Source: a virus. Taken from it: a DNA stretch of 49,097 bases. Positions 39,740 to 48,273 of the stretch are shown here, piece after piece. A program made the translations under genes and the position numbers. The stretch's first letter is position 1, and every line of letters starts with the position of its first letter. Location: positions 1 to 49,097 of the IMG/VR virus record IMGVR_UViG_3300031963_000233. One strand, written 5' to 3'. The notes beneath the pieces are model-generated. The model made no database searches. It was not told the origin of the DNA and saw nothing but the letters and a program-made list of their open reading frames with translations.

Positions 39740-42700
39740 ATGAGCGAAATATTCAGCGTAACATTTGACGCATCGTCATTCGTTGACGGGGTAAATGAGG
39801 CCGTAACTGCATCCGAGAAACTTGAATCATCAACGGATACACTGAACAAATCATTGACCGATGTCGCAAAGAACGCCGCCAAAGTCAATTTCGCCAAGCC
39901 AATATCAGAAGTCAACGGATTGACCCAATCCATGCGACAATTCAAGGACGAAACGGGTAAACTGAATTTATCCAAAGTAAATCAGTCAATTGAAGAATTC
40001 AGCCAAAACATCCCTCAACTTGAGAAATTACTCGCCGACCTTAAAACGGAACTTGCACAAATGTCCGAATCCGACGAAGGATTCAAAGAATTGTCATCAG
40101 CCGTCAAAAAGGTAGAAACAGGCCTGAAATCATTAAAAACAAACACCGACAACACAGGCGGGGCATTCATACCGTTAAGATTACGACTGCGTAACGCCCG
40201 ATTGGAATTACAACAATTGGAAGATGCGGGTCAGGAAAACACCGAACGGTACAAACAATTACAAATCGAAGCCGCCGCATTAACCGACCAAATCGGCGAC
40301 CAATCCGAAGCCATCCGCTCCCTCGCATCCGATACCTTCGCCCTTGACGCCACAGTCGGAACAATCAAACAAGTAGCAAGCGGTTTCCAACTCGTCGCCG
40401 GCGCACAAGCATTGTTGGGCGGTGAATCCGAAGAAACCCAAAAAACCCTGCAACGGTTACTTGGCATAATGTCCGTCGTCAATGGATTACAAGAATTACA
40501 AGCATTCCTGACAGGACAATCAGCCGCCAAACTTGCCCTCCAAACCGTGTGGACAAACGCCCTCGCCGTTTCACAACGATTACTCGCAATATCCACAACC
40601 ACCGCATCAACTGCCATGAAAGGATTGGCCGCAAGTATAGCCGCAACAGGTATCGGTGCAATCGTCGTCGTCGTCGGGTTATTAATCAACGCCCTGATAG
40701 AATGGGCAAACCAATCAGAAGAAAACGAACGGGAAAACATCAGGTTAGGCAATTCAATTGAATCGCTGAACAAACAACTTGATGATAACATAACCATATT
40801 AAACCGCCGTAAAGAGGTAGCCGTCGCTCAAGCACAGGCACAAGGGAAATCAGAAGAGGAACTGTACGAACTTAAACGAAAGTTTGACGAAGAAGAATTA
40901 AGTTTGTTAAAAACCGATTACGATGCAAAACTGAAGTTGTTGATGGATTCATACGACAACGAACGCATCACGGACGAACGGAAACGGGAGATAAGGGACG
41001 AATACGCAAAAGCCGAAAAATCATGGCTTGACGCATCATCCAAATTAAATGTCAGTTTTTGGGATGAACAAGCACGGCTGAACCAACGGGGTAAAGACCT
41101 TGCCGAAGCATACGCCCAAAAATTGATTGAACTTACCAACAAGGTTAAAACCGAACGGGAAAAACTTGGCGGGGTATCCGATGCCGAAATAACTGCCCGA
41201 TATAAACGGGAATACGATGTTGAAGCCGCCGCCATACGCAAACAATTCAAAGACCTTGGGGACGAAAAGGTAAACGCATTGCTGACACAAGCCAAGGCAA
41301 TCAACAATTTGCAACGGGATGCCGAAATAGGGGAAAACAAGAAAGGGCGTGAGGAGGCACAAAAATCAATTATAGACGATTTAAAATCCCGACAATCCGA
41401 AATAACGGCCGCACGGATTGAATTGATTACGGACGCTTATACGCAGTCACAGGCGGTAATTAAGCAAACACAGGATGATAATGTCGCCAACATCCAAAAA
41501 AACCTTGCTGAATTCAAGGCCAAAATCAATGATGCTTTATCCAAAGGTCTGATTTCAGGGGAATTCGCCGCCCAACAAATCGCTACGGCCGAACAACTTG
41601 CCCTTGATGCTCAATTGGTGGTCATCCAAAAGGCTCAACAAGATGTTTTAACATTGAATCGTGAGTTTTTTGACCAACGAATTGCCGACTTGGAAACATT
41701 CGCCCAACGGTCAAACGACAAAATCACACAAGCATCGGCATCGGAAGTACTTGTTCAGGCTCAAGCATTGGCTAAAAATGAAATCACTTATGAGCAATAC
41801 GAACAAAATATCACCGATATACAGGATAAATACGCCAAACTACGGCTTGAAGAATCCATCCGTAATTACCAAAACCAATTAACCGCCCTTGAAACCCAAC
41901 TTATCGGTGAATCGGATGAAAAAATAAAGGCTCAATTACAGTCACAAATAACAACAATCAAGGCGGGGATTGACACCGCAACCACGGAACTAATCACTTA
42001 CGGCAAATCAGCATCAGCATCCGCCCGTGCGGGGTTGTCAGGTATTGATACCATTGTTGCCGATATATTCGGAATTGACCCCGAAAAAGGTGGTGAGGAA
42101 ATAAAGGCAATTGAAAAATTGATTACCACCACATATCAAAGCATTGCGTCCTTTGCCAAAGCATCGTCACAGGCTGAAATTGACGCTATTGACCGTGCCA
42201 TAGTCAAACAACGGGAAAAACTTGATACCGCCCGGGCATTGGCCAAAGAAGGTAGCCTTGAATCATTACGGATTGAAGAAGAACGGCTTGACAAATTGGA
42301 AAAACGCCGTGAAGAAGCCGCCCGTCGTCAGTTACGGATTGATGCCGCCATACAATCGTCGCAGATACTTGTTGCCGTTGCAGGTGCCGCCGCACAGATT
42401 GCCAAGGGTGGAACGGTAAATGTGCTTACGGGTCTTGCATCGGTCATTGCGGCCATAGGGGCGGGAGCGTCGCTTGTGCGTCAATTACAGGCCGTACAAC
42501 CAACGGGATTCTTCCGTGGTACGGATTATGTCAGCCGTGGAAACAACCCCGTAGGACGGGATACAATACCCGCACGATTGCACGAAGGTGAGGCCGTCAT
42601 ATCAGCCGACACTAACCGACGGTACGCCCCATCCATTCAAGCCATCCGCCGAGGACTATTGCCCGAAAATGTCATGAACTCTTTCGTTAAGAATTACACG

Positions 42701-42928
42701 GGGGGTATCCGATACGATAGTGTAAAGAATGCGTTGGACAACCGAAAATCAGCATCAACCCAAAACTTTGATGAAATGAACAACCGCCTTGCCCGTCTTG
42801 AATCGGTGATGACCTCAACGGCCGATGTGCTGAAATCACTTGATGTCAATGTTAGAATGGATAAAGATGGTTTTTCAGCCGCCATATCAACTTATATGAA
42901 CCGTCGTAATAAAGCATTCAATTCGTGA
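39740..42928 (+). CDS. Tail tape measure protein
   Basis: 1062 residues, the longest protein in the window, which together with its place after the chaperone identifies it. Long coiled coils fill residues 60-270 and 400-870 (KYQDKITDI-type helices, KREKLDTARALAKEG). A hydrophobic block near residues 285-330 (LAASIAATGIGAIVVVVGLL) could enter the host membrane at ejection, and a second lies near 900-930. The C-terminus contains GFFRGTDYVSRGNNPVGRD with HEGEAVISAD, the common tape measure end. Length sets the tail at about 150-160 nm by the usual rule of 0.15 nm per residue (family rule, not measured). Confidence 0.85.
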   Translation: MSEIFSVTFDASSFVDGVNEAVTASEKLESSTDTLNKSLTDVAKNAAKVNFAKPISEVNGLTQSMRQFKDETGKLNLSKVNQSIEEFSQNIPQLEKLLADLKTELAQMSESDEGFKELSSAVKKVETGLKSLKTNTDNTGGAFIPLRLRLRNARLELQQLEDAGQENTERYKQLQIEAAALTDQIGDQSEAIRSLASDTFALDATVGTIKQVASGFQLVAGAQALLGGESEETQKTLQRLLGIMSVVNGLQELQAFLTGQSAAKLALQTVWTNALAVSQRLLAISTTTASTAMKGLAASIAATGIGAIVVVVGLLINALIEWANQSEENERENIRLGNSIESLNKQLDDNITILNRRKEVAVAQAQAQGKSEEELYELKRKFDEEELSLLKTDYDAKLKLLMDSYDNERITDERKREIRDEYAKAEKSWLDASSKLNVSFWDEQARLNQRGKDLAEAYAQKLIELTNKVKTEREKLGGVSDAEITARYKREYDVEAAAIRKQFKDLGDEKVNALLTQAKAINNLQRDAEIGENKKGREEAQKSIIDDLKSRQSEITAARIELITDAYTQSQAVIKQTQDDNVANIQKNLAEFKAKINDALSKGLISGEFAAQQIATAEQLALDAQLVVIQKAQQDVLTLNREFFDQRIADLETFAQRSNDKITQASASEVLVQAQALAKNEITYEQYEQNITDIQDKYAKLRLEESIRNYQNQLTALETQLIGESDEKIKAQLQSQITTIKAGIDTATTELITYGKSASASARAGLSGIDTIVADIFGIDPEKGGEEIKAIEKLITTTYQSIASFAKASSQAEIDAIDRAIVKQREKLDTARALAKEGSLESLRIEEERLDKLEKRREEAARRQLRIDAAIQSSQILVAVAGAAAQIAKGGTVNVLTGLASVIAAIGAGASLVRQLQAVQPTGFFRGTDYVSRGNNPVGRDTIPARLHEGEAVISADTNRRYAPSIQAIRRGLLPENVMNSFVKNYTGGIRYDSVKNALDNRKSASTQNFDEMNNRLARLESVMTSTADVLKSLDVNVRMDKDGFSAAISTYMNRRNKAFNS

Positions 42929-44898
42929 ACAAGGCTCTTACCATACGGATACGCCGACATCAGCATCTTGATAAAGACGGCAAACCAATCATCGTAACCT
43001 GTAATAGCAATGTTATCGGATGGAGTGGCGGAACGGTTGACGGCTCATGGTACGATGCTACCGATTATGTCCAAGGACTTGACGAATTCCAATTGGTCAC
43101 CCGTCAGGATATAACCACCGAAAAAAAACGGGAAGCAACGGCATCATTGTCCGTAACATTCACAGGTGCTATCGCTGAAATAATCAAATCATGGCTCTTG
43201 TCAACGGATTGCGACTATGTTAATTACTTTGATTGCGAAATCACCGACAACATTTGCGGGATAACTTACAATAACTACGAACTGAAAGCGGACAACCTTG
43301 AATATTGCTCGGATTTCGTCTGTTCGTTCACCTTGTCATTGCGTGAATCGGATACCCAACAAAAAACCTTACGCAAGTTGTCCATCCATGACAATTGGCA
43401 GAAATGGTTTACCGAAGACGGGGGTAAAAACCATCCGACATTTCAGGTAGTCATTCAAAAAGATATCACATCAATGGGAATGCAAGGCGGTTCATTATTG
43501 GCACAGATGGCCATGATTGACGCCGTCCCCGGGGTGACGGGATACATCGCCGAATATTTAACAGACGAATCGTACGAAGAGAAAATCAAAAGAGTACTCG
43601 GTTTCGGGTATTATGCCCCCGCACCCCGTATCTATGACATATTGCTGAACGCTTGTCAACGGTCAGGCATCACAATGGATACGCCGTTTAACCCCGGGAA
43701 AGCACTTTACAACGATTGCCTTCTGACCGTACCTAATGGAACATACCACACGGACTTTGATTATTCACCCGCATGGCGTCCGTCACCAAGTCAGAAATTC
43801 ATAGAATCCAACGCATACACATGGCCTGTCAATGAATTCCTTGATGAACTATGTCGTCTTTACAACATGAAGTGGGATGTCATCAACGGAGTTCTGAAAA
43901 TTGAATTTAATCAGGATTTGATTACCGTAACACCCGCTATGACGGTTGGAAATGATTACGACTCAATTTGTTATGAGTATTCGCTGAACAAAAAACCCGC
44001 TTACGGTCGGTATGAATACGGCGTTGACGGGGGCGACTTTGTTTCGGGTCAAGTACAAACCCAATACAACGACAATGTAGATTACGACCCGCAAACGGAC
44101 AACCCGATGCTTGAGGGTGATAAGACCAAACAATTAAAGTTTGCCCCGACGGGGTTTTATTGCGATTCATTCGGTGAAGAATATTTAAACACATCGTTGC
44201 GGTCAATGAAAGTAGCCGCTTCAGGTATAGTAGTAGTTCTCGCCGTTACGGTGGTGGCTTTATTTGGTGGTATCGTATCTGCCCTTGCCGCCACGATATT
44301 AGCGGGATATGTTGCTTCGGTAATGATTAAAATTCAAACCATTGCCAACCAATTTAAATCTTCGTTCGGATGCGGCACGAATTTTTCGGGAATCATTCGG
44401 GTATCTTCGCCCGGCATCATAAACTCACCAAGGGTTATCCGATACGACCCGTCAACCCCGCTGAACAATGCCAAAGTTGTCAAACAACAAGCATCCACGA
44501 TACCGATAAACACCCGCTACAACACGGCATCTGTGTCGTATGCCAATAATTTCAGCGGTACTTACACTTATCAAACCATTACCAATGTCTACAATTACCC
44601 CTTATTTTTTGATTCGTTTTACAAGGGCAATTTGTACGACACATACCATGAGAAAACTGATTCCCCTATATTTGTCAACTTCTCAAACAAAGTCGTTACC
44701 GCCGTCATACCGATGTGTTGTGAATATTTGAATAAAATAGGGTTAGAAAACGGGACGGAATCAATCGTAGGGAAAATAGTTGAAATACCCGACGGGTCTA
44801 TTTCGGGAACGGGATATAAATACATACTTGTCACCGAAGTAACGGTTGATTACCAAACGATGAGCATCACCATAAAAGGCCAACAGATTTACCGATGA
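42925..44898 (+). CDS. Distal tail protein with hydrophobic segment
   Basis: 657 residues, ATGA overlap with the tape measure stop. N-terminal 170 residues (GSWYDATDYVQGLDEFQLVT, LSLRESDTQQKTLRKL) resemble the beta-sandwich of distal tail or tail-tip proteins. A strongly hydrophobic stretch at about residues 430-468 (IVVVLAVTVVALFGGIVSAL and on) is unusual for a soluble tail protein. Cysteines are paired in CDYVNYFDCEITDNICG and CGTNFSG. Probably part of the tail tip. Confidence 0.5.
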   Translation: MNKALTIRIRRHQHLDKDGKPIIVTCNSNVIGWSGGTVDGSWYDATDYVQGLDEFQLVTRQDITTEKKREATASLSVTFTGAIAEIIKSWLLSTDCDYVNYFDCEITDNICGITYNNYELKADNLEYCSDFVCSFTLSLRESDTQQKTLRKLSIHDNWQKWFTEDGGKNHPTFQVVIQKDITSMGMQGGSLLAQMAMIDAVPGVTGYIAEYLTDESYEEKIKRVLGFGYYAPAPRIYDILLNACQRSGITMDTPFNPGKALYNDCLLTVPNGTYHTDFDYSPAWRPSPSQKFIESNAYTWPVNEFLDELCRLYNMKWDVINGVLKIEFNQDLITVTPAMTVGNDYDSICYEYSLNKKPAYGRYEYGVDGGDFVSGQVQTQYNDNVDYDPQTDNPMLEGDKTKQLKFAPTGFYCDSFGEEYLNTSLRSMKVAASGIVVVLAVTVVALFGGIVSALAATILAGYVASVMIKIQTIANQFKSSFGCGTNFSGIIRVSSPGIINSPRVIRYDPSTPLNNAKVVKQQASTIPINTRYNTASVSYANNFSGTYTYQTITNVYNYPLFFDSFYKGNLYDTYHEKTDSPIFVNFSNKVVTAVIPMCCEYLNKIGLENGTESIVGKIVEIPDGSISGTGYKYILVTEVTVDYQTMSITIKGQQIYR

Positions 44899-46226
44899 AA
44901 CTTACACCATACCCCGAACTTGGCAAAACGACGGCTGAAATAATAGCCGAAAACCCCGAGGGATTTAACGCTAATTGCAATTACGGGAAACAATGCCCAT
45001 TCTATGCCATGCCGATAACTGCGGGAATATCTCCCGACTTGTATTGGTACATTGAAGCTGAATACCCCGTAGCATCTGTATCATTGATAGCATCGGACAT
45101 ATCAGCCACTTGTAACGATTCAGGAACTGCGGGAACTTATCCATGGACACCATCGGCAACGGTATCGGGAACAGACGGGGACGGCAACAGTTATGTAGTT
45201 ATAAACGGGATATCCGACCTTCCGACGGCAAAGTATTTCCAATTATTCGCACAGGTTACTTATTCCAACGGGTTAATAAGAACATTTTTTTCCGAACCGT
45301 ATGAAAACGATATATGCTCATCAATTGATGTAGTTTATTCGTGCTATTCAACAACGGACAACGGCGGATACGATGTCAACGGAGCGTGGATAGGCACGGC
45401 AACCAATCCCGTGAATGTGGGTGCGGGGGGATACGACCCGACGCTACGGTATTACAATAATTACCCCATCAGGGATTTAAGGGTAAATTGGAATGGTTCA
45501 CGCACGGAATTTCAAGCATTGAATTACAAGCCTGTAAAGTCCATTAGAAGCATTAGTTACTTAATCACGACCGAACCCATCCCGTATTGGTATGAAGCGT
45601 CTATATCGGCCGCTTTTGCCCGTGGCGTGGTTAAAATCAACGGCCAAATATATACGATAACTGATTACACTTCGGCAATCATCGGAGAACCATGTTGTGA
45701 ACGGGGAGTTATATCAGCAACGGCAACGAAGACGGATACTTCCACGATGTCATGCTCAACGGACGGATGTCAGCCTACGGTGTATGTCCCCGACTGCACG
45801 ATTGGAGATATTACCGTTGTGAATAATACGGATTGCTCAATGGGATTCCTGACAGTTGTTAAAGGTGGCACGATTGCGACCACAACAACTTCAACCACAA
45901 GCACTACATCCACAACGACAACTTCAACGACAAGCACAACGACGGTTCAGCCAACAACTACAAGTACCACGACAACGACATCTACGACGACAACATCCAC
46001 AACGACCCAACCTCCAAACCTTGAATATTATGAGTTGACCCGTTGCGACAATGGAGCAATTGCATATAGTGAAGGTTACACCGTTGGAAGTTTCGCATTG
46101 GATGAACAGGTTACCGGGCCTAAACTAATTATATACCGAATAACCAATATCTTTGCGTCACCACCTTCAGGCACTTTATTCGCAATAACTACAAACGGCA
46201 CTTTCGGGTGCGACAACATACCTTAA
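44895..46226 (+). CDS. Tail-tip surface protein with Thr/Ser mucin-like linker
   Basis: 443 residues, overlapping the previous stop as ATGA. The first 320 residues form beta-rich domains with many cysteines (MSCSTDGCQPTVYVPDCT). Residues 326-373 are the Thr/Ser linker, the same sort as in the 13596 and 15162 proteins. A small domain with ITNIFASPPSGTLFAITTN ends the protein. Likely receptor-binding or an exposed tail-tip component that is O-glycosylated. Confidence 0.5.
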   Translation: MKLTPYPELGKTTAEIIAENPEGFNANCNYGKQCPFYAMPITAGISPDLYWYIEAEYPVASVSLIASDISATCNDSGTAGTYPWTPSATVSGTDGDGNSYVVINGISDLPTAKYFQLFAQVTYSNGLIRTFFSEPYENDICSSIDVVYSCYSTTDNGGYDVNGAWIGTATNPVNVGAGGYDPTLRYYNNYPIRDLRVNWNGSRTEFQALNYKPVKSIRSISYLITTEPIPYWYEASISAAFARGVVKINGQIYTITDYTSAIIGEPCCERGVISATATKTDTSTMSCSTDGCQPTVYVPDCTIGDITVVNNTDCSMGFLTVVKGGTIATTTTSTTSTTSTTTTSTTSTTTVQPTTTSTTTTTSTTTTSTTTQPPNLEYYELTRCDNGAIAYSEGYTVGSFALDEQVTGPKLIIYRITNIFASPPSGTLFAITTNGTFGCDNIP

Positions 46227-46229
46227 ACT

Positions 46230-46856
46230 ATGGCAACAGTTAACATCACCATCACACTTGCATCAGCGGGAACGGACGCCGGACCTTTTGATATCACCGA
46301 TAACCTTGGCAATACATTAGCCACGGGCGTGACCGCCGCCCAATTATTGGCGGGATATGTCATAGCCGTGGATGATTCAATCACTACGATAACCGTTTGC
46401 TCAACGGGGACTTGTGACAATTGCCGTTCGGTGGATGTGAATCTTTCCCCCGTGTTGGGTAACTGTATTTCGTACAGGTTTGAATTGACCAACCCGCCTG
46501 ATTCGGGGTGTCGTTCTTATCGGATTACGGCCGACCCCGACATCTCACCAAACACAAGTTTCCAAGGTACGCCATGCGGAACAACAACACCGCAGACATA
46601 TACATTAAGTCCCTCACAAAGCATCACGCTTTGTTTGGAATCACCGCCAACGGGTGGGCAGATATCATATACTCAAACCGACAGAGATTGCGGGTATTTT
46701 GAAACGACGATAACTTACACGGATTGCGAAGGACTGCAAAAATCAGCCGTCATATCTACGAATTCGGCTGAAGTTACATTGTGTGCTATTGAGGGGGAGT
46801 ATTCGGTCAACGAATCTTATGTGACGGTGACCAATTACGGAGCGTGTCCGTCGTAG
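46230..46856 (+). CDS. Surface protein with the shared N-terminal module, tail-locus copy
   Basis: 208 residues. Residues 1-60 match the module of the 13596 protein almost word for word (FDITDNLGNTLATGVTAAQL, VDDSITTITV), though 32 kb away; CSTGTCDNC follows. The C-terminal domain (about 75-208) is beta-rich with CTL-, CRS- and CGYF-type cysteines. Three bases separate it from the gene upstream. It faces the minus-strand gene at 46859. Confidence 0.5.
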   Translation: MATVNITITLASAGTDAGPFDITDNLGNTLATGVTAAQLLAGYVIAVDDSITTITVCSTGTCDNCRSVDVNLSPVLGNCISYRFELTNPPDSGCRSYRITADPDISPNTSFQGTPCGTTTPQTYTLSPSQSITLCLESPPTGGQISYTQTDRDCGYFETTITYTDCEGLQKSAVISTNSAEVTLCAIEGEYSVNESYVTVTNYGACPS

Positions 46857-46858
46857 AA

Positions 46859-47134
46859 TTAATTTGGTTTAGCGTAGATTATTCGGATGAAAGAATGACC
46901 ACCGACGGGTTTGGGTTCAACAATTTTGGAGACCTGATACCCCGCCGATAAAAGCATCGATTCATACCTGTTGAATTTGCCCGAGGTGGATTCCCCGTTC
47001 AGTTCAATGATGTCGTACCCCTGTGTGATAGATTCAAATTCGCCCATTTTGTGGACGGTGATGTTTATCATCCGTTCGTTACGGTATTCCATTTTGGTGA
47101 TAAGTCGGCCGAGGGTGATGGTAGTTGATTTCAT
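46859..47134 (-). CDS. Hypothetical protein
   Basis: 91 residues, mixed alpha/beta (IDIIELNGESTSGKFNRYES-like), Gly- and Ser-rich, not recognised. Minus-strand, paired with the duplicate gene at 47149, so two early-type genes stand between the late tail genes and the tail tube gene. Confidence 0.5.
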   Translation of the reverse strand: MKSTTITLGRLITKMEYRNERMINITVHKMGEFESITQGYDIIELNGESTSGKFNRYESMLLSAGYQVSKIVEPKPVGGHSFIRIIYAKPN

Positions 47135-47148
47135 GGCAATTGGTTGGA

Positions 47149-47373
47149 TTATTGGAATAAATAGGGTTTCATGTTGATATTACAAACGCCGCAATAATTT
47201 ATTAAGGTTTTAAAATCATTGGACATCAGAAACATTACATTGTTTAGGCCGTTGTTGTTAAGTCCGGTGAAATACAAAGCATCTTCTTCAGAATTAAAAG
47301 CGTGTACATTACCGTTAGGTTTGTTGTTAGTAAAACCAAGTACCCAATAGTTAGCAATTTTAGAAGTTTCCAT
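47149..47373 (-). CDS. Small conserved duplicate gene, late-locus copy
   Basis: 74 residues from the ATG at 47373, chosen by alignment with the 27136 gene. Shared: ANYWVLGFTNNKPNG, HAF, LNN, INYCGVCN. An in-frame ATG at 47409 would add 12 residues. Upstream elements match those of the 27-kb copy, so the whole cassette was copied with its control region. Confidence 0.6.
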   Translation of the reverse strand: METSKIANYWVLGFTNNKPNGNVHAFNSEEDALYFTGLNNNGLNNVMFLMSNDFKTLINYCGVCNINMKPYLFQ

Positions 47374-47411
47374 TTTTTTAGCGTTTAAATTTATTTGTTT
47401 GTTTTTCATGA

Positions 47412-47423
47412 TGTAAATAACGG
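47412..47423 (-). promoter_or_regulatory. CCGTTATTT promoter-like element, 47-kb duplicate cassette
   Basis: Minus-strand CCGTTATTTACA, 38 bases before the ATG at 47373, with TTTG 23 bases upstream of TATTTACA, as at 27.4 kb. Confidence 0.45.
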
Positions 47424-47461
47424 AAAAAGTTAGTACCCAAAACAAATAATTGTAAAAAAAG

Positions 47462-47481
47462 TTATCAACAATTTATCCACA
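47462..47481 (+). promoter_or_regulatory. Two phased DnaA boxes (one degenerate)
   Basis: TTATCAACA at 47462-47470 and TTATCCACA at 47473-47481, 11 bases apart, next to the duplicate cassette, as at 27.4 kb. Confidence 0.65.
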
Positions 47482-47524
47482 ATGTGTTTTTAGTGCTTAA
47501 TTCAAATAAAAAATATTGATACTA

Positions 47525-47555
47525 TTTGTAGATGTGAATAATTGACCTACATTTG
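47525..47555 (+). promoter_or_regulatory. Bacteroidota consensus promoter for the tail tube gene
   Basis: TTTG (47525-47528), 19 bases, TACATTTG (47548-47555): a perfect -33/-7 pair. The mRNA would start near 47562, exactly where complementarity to the capsid 3' UTR begins. Confidence 0.8.
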
Positions 47556-47560
47556 TCCAT

Positions 47561-47583
47561 CACTTGCGGGGTGTTTTAGGCTT
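47561..47583 (+). other. Leader element complementary to the capsid 3' UTR
   Basis: Reverse complement of 7357-7381 with a 2-base difference. It would be the first 22 or so bases of the tail tube mRNA and exposes TTGCGGGG. Confidence 0.5.
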
Positions 47584-47606
47584 GTTAACCATTAAACAAC
47601 ACAAAA

Positions 47607-48206
47607 ATGCCTGTAAATTACAGTAACTTTCTTTCTTCATGTGCCTGTACGGTAGATGCACTTCCTGTAAAAACTACCGATGCTTGCGATTGCACCACTT
47701 GGACAGGACGCCTTAACGACCTGTATTTCATTGAATGTTCCGAAACCATTAACGCCGCCAACCTCGTTGACACATCTTGGTGGCAAGCGGCCATTGACAA
47801 TGGCAAAGTGTTTAACCTCGGTATCGGAATCGGTTCGTACGCCAAGAAAAACATTACCACTTTTGATAAGGGCGGATGTGGAACTGCAACCGTGGAACAA
47901 ATTGAATGGGCATTGACATACAAAATCTTTTGTGTGGATAAATCAACCCAATTCTACAACCACGAATTTGCCGATACCATGCTGAAAGGTGCTTACCGCA
48001 ATTACAACCTTATTGCCCGTTATTGCGACGGGGATGAAATCATTCTTCCAATCGGAAAAGTAAACCTGTCCGATTTTGATTCAGCATTGCCCGAATCAAC
48101 CGAAGAATTTATGTCGTTTACTTATGAGTTCTCATGGAAAGGATTGTGGGTGCCTGCACCGTTGACCGTTGCGGGATTAAATTCCGTCCTTCCTAAAGCC
48201 GTGTAA
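47607..48206 (+). CDS. Putative major tail tube protein
   Basis: 199 residues. Own strong promoter, short leader and strong terminator, as for the capsid gene, so a very abundant structural protein. Length is typical of siphovirus tail tube proteins and the beta-rich C-terminal half (YEFSWKGLWVPAPLTVAGLN) fits. Cysteines cluster near the N-terminus (CACTVDALPVKTTDACDC). Separation from the other tail genes is unusual. No diagnostic motif. Confidence 0.55.
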   Translation: MPVNYSNFLSSCACTVDALPVKTTDACDCTTWTGRLNDLYFIECSETINAANLVDTSWWQAAIDNGKVFNLGIGIGSYAKKNITTFDKGGCGTATVEQIEWALTYKIFCVDKSTQFYNHEFADTMLKGAYRNYNLIARYCDGDEIILPIGKVNLSDFDSALPESTEEFMSFTYEFSWKGLWVPAPLTVAGLNSVLPKAV

Positions 48207-48229
48207 TTGACCATAAACCGAAACCTAAC

Positions 48230-48262
48230 GGGGGGTGGGGTTATCCCGTCCCCCTTTTTTTT
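48230..48262 (+). terminator. Terminator after the tail tube gene
   Basis: GGGGG (from 48231) pairs with CCCCC (48250-48254) over an internal mismatch and a GGG/CCC inner stem around TTAT, followed by eight T. It stops the tail tube transcript just before the portal gene. Confidence 0.75.
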
Positions 48263-48273
48263 AATATCACCCA

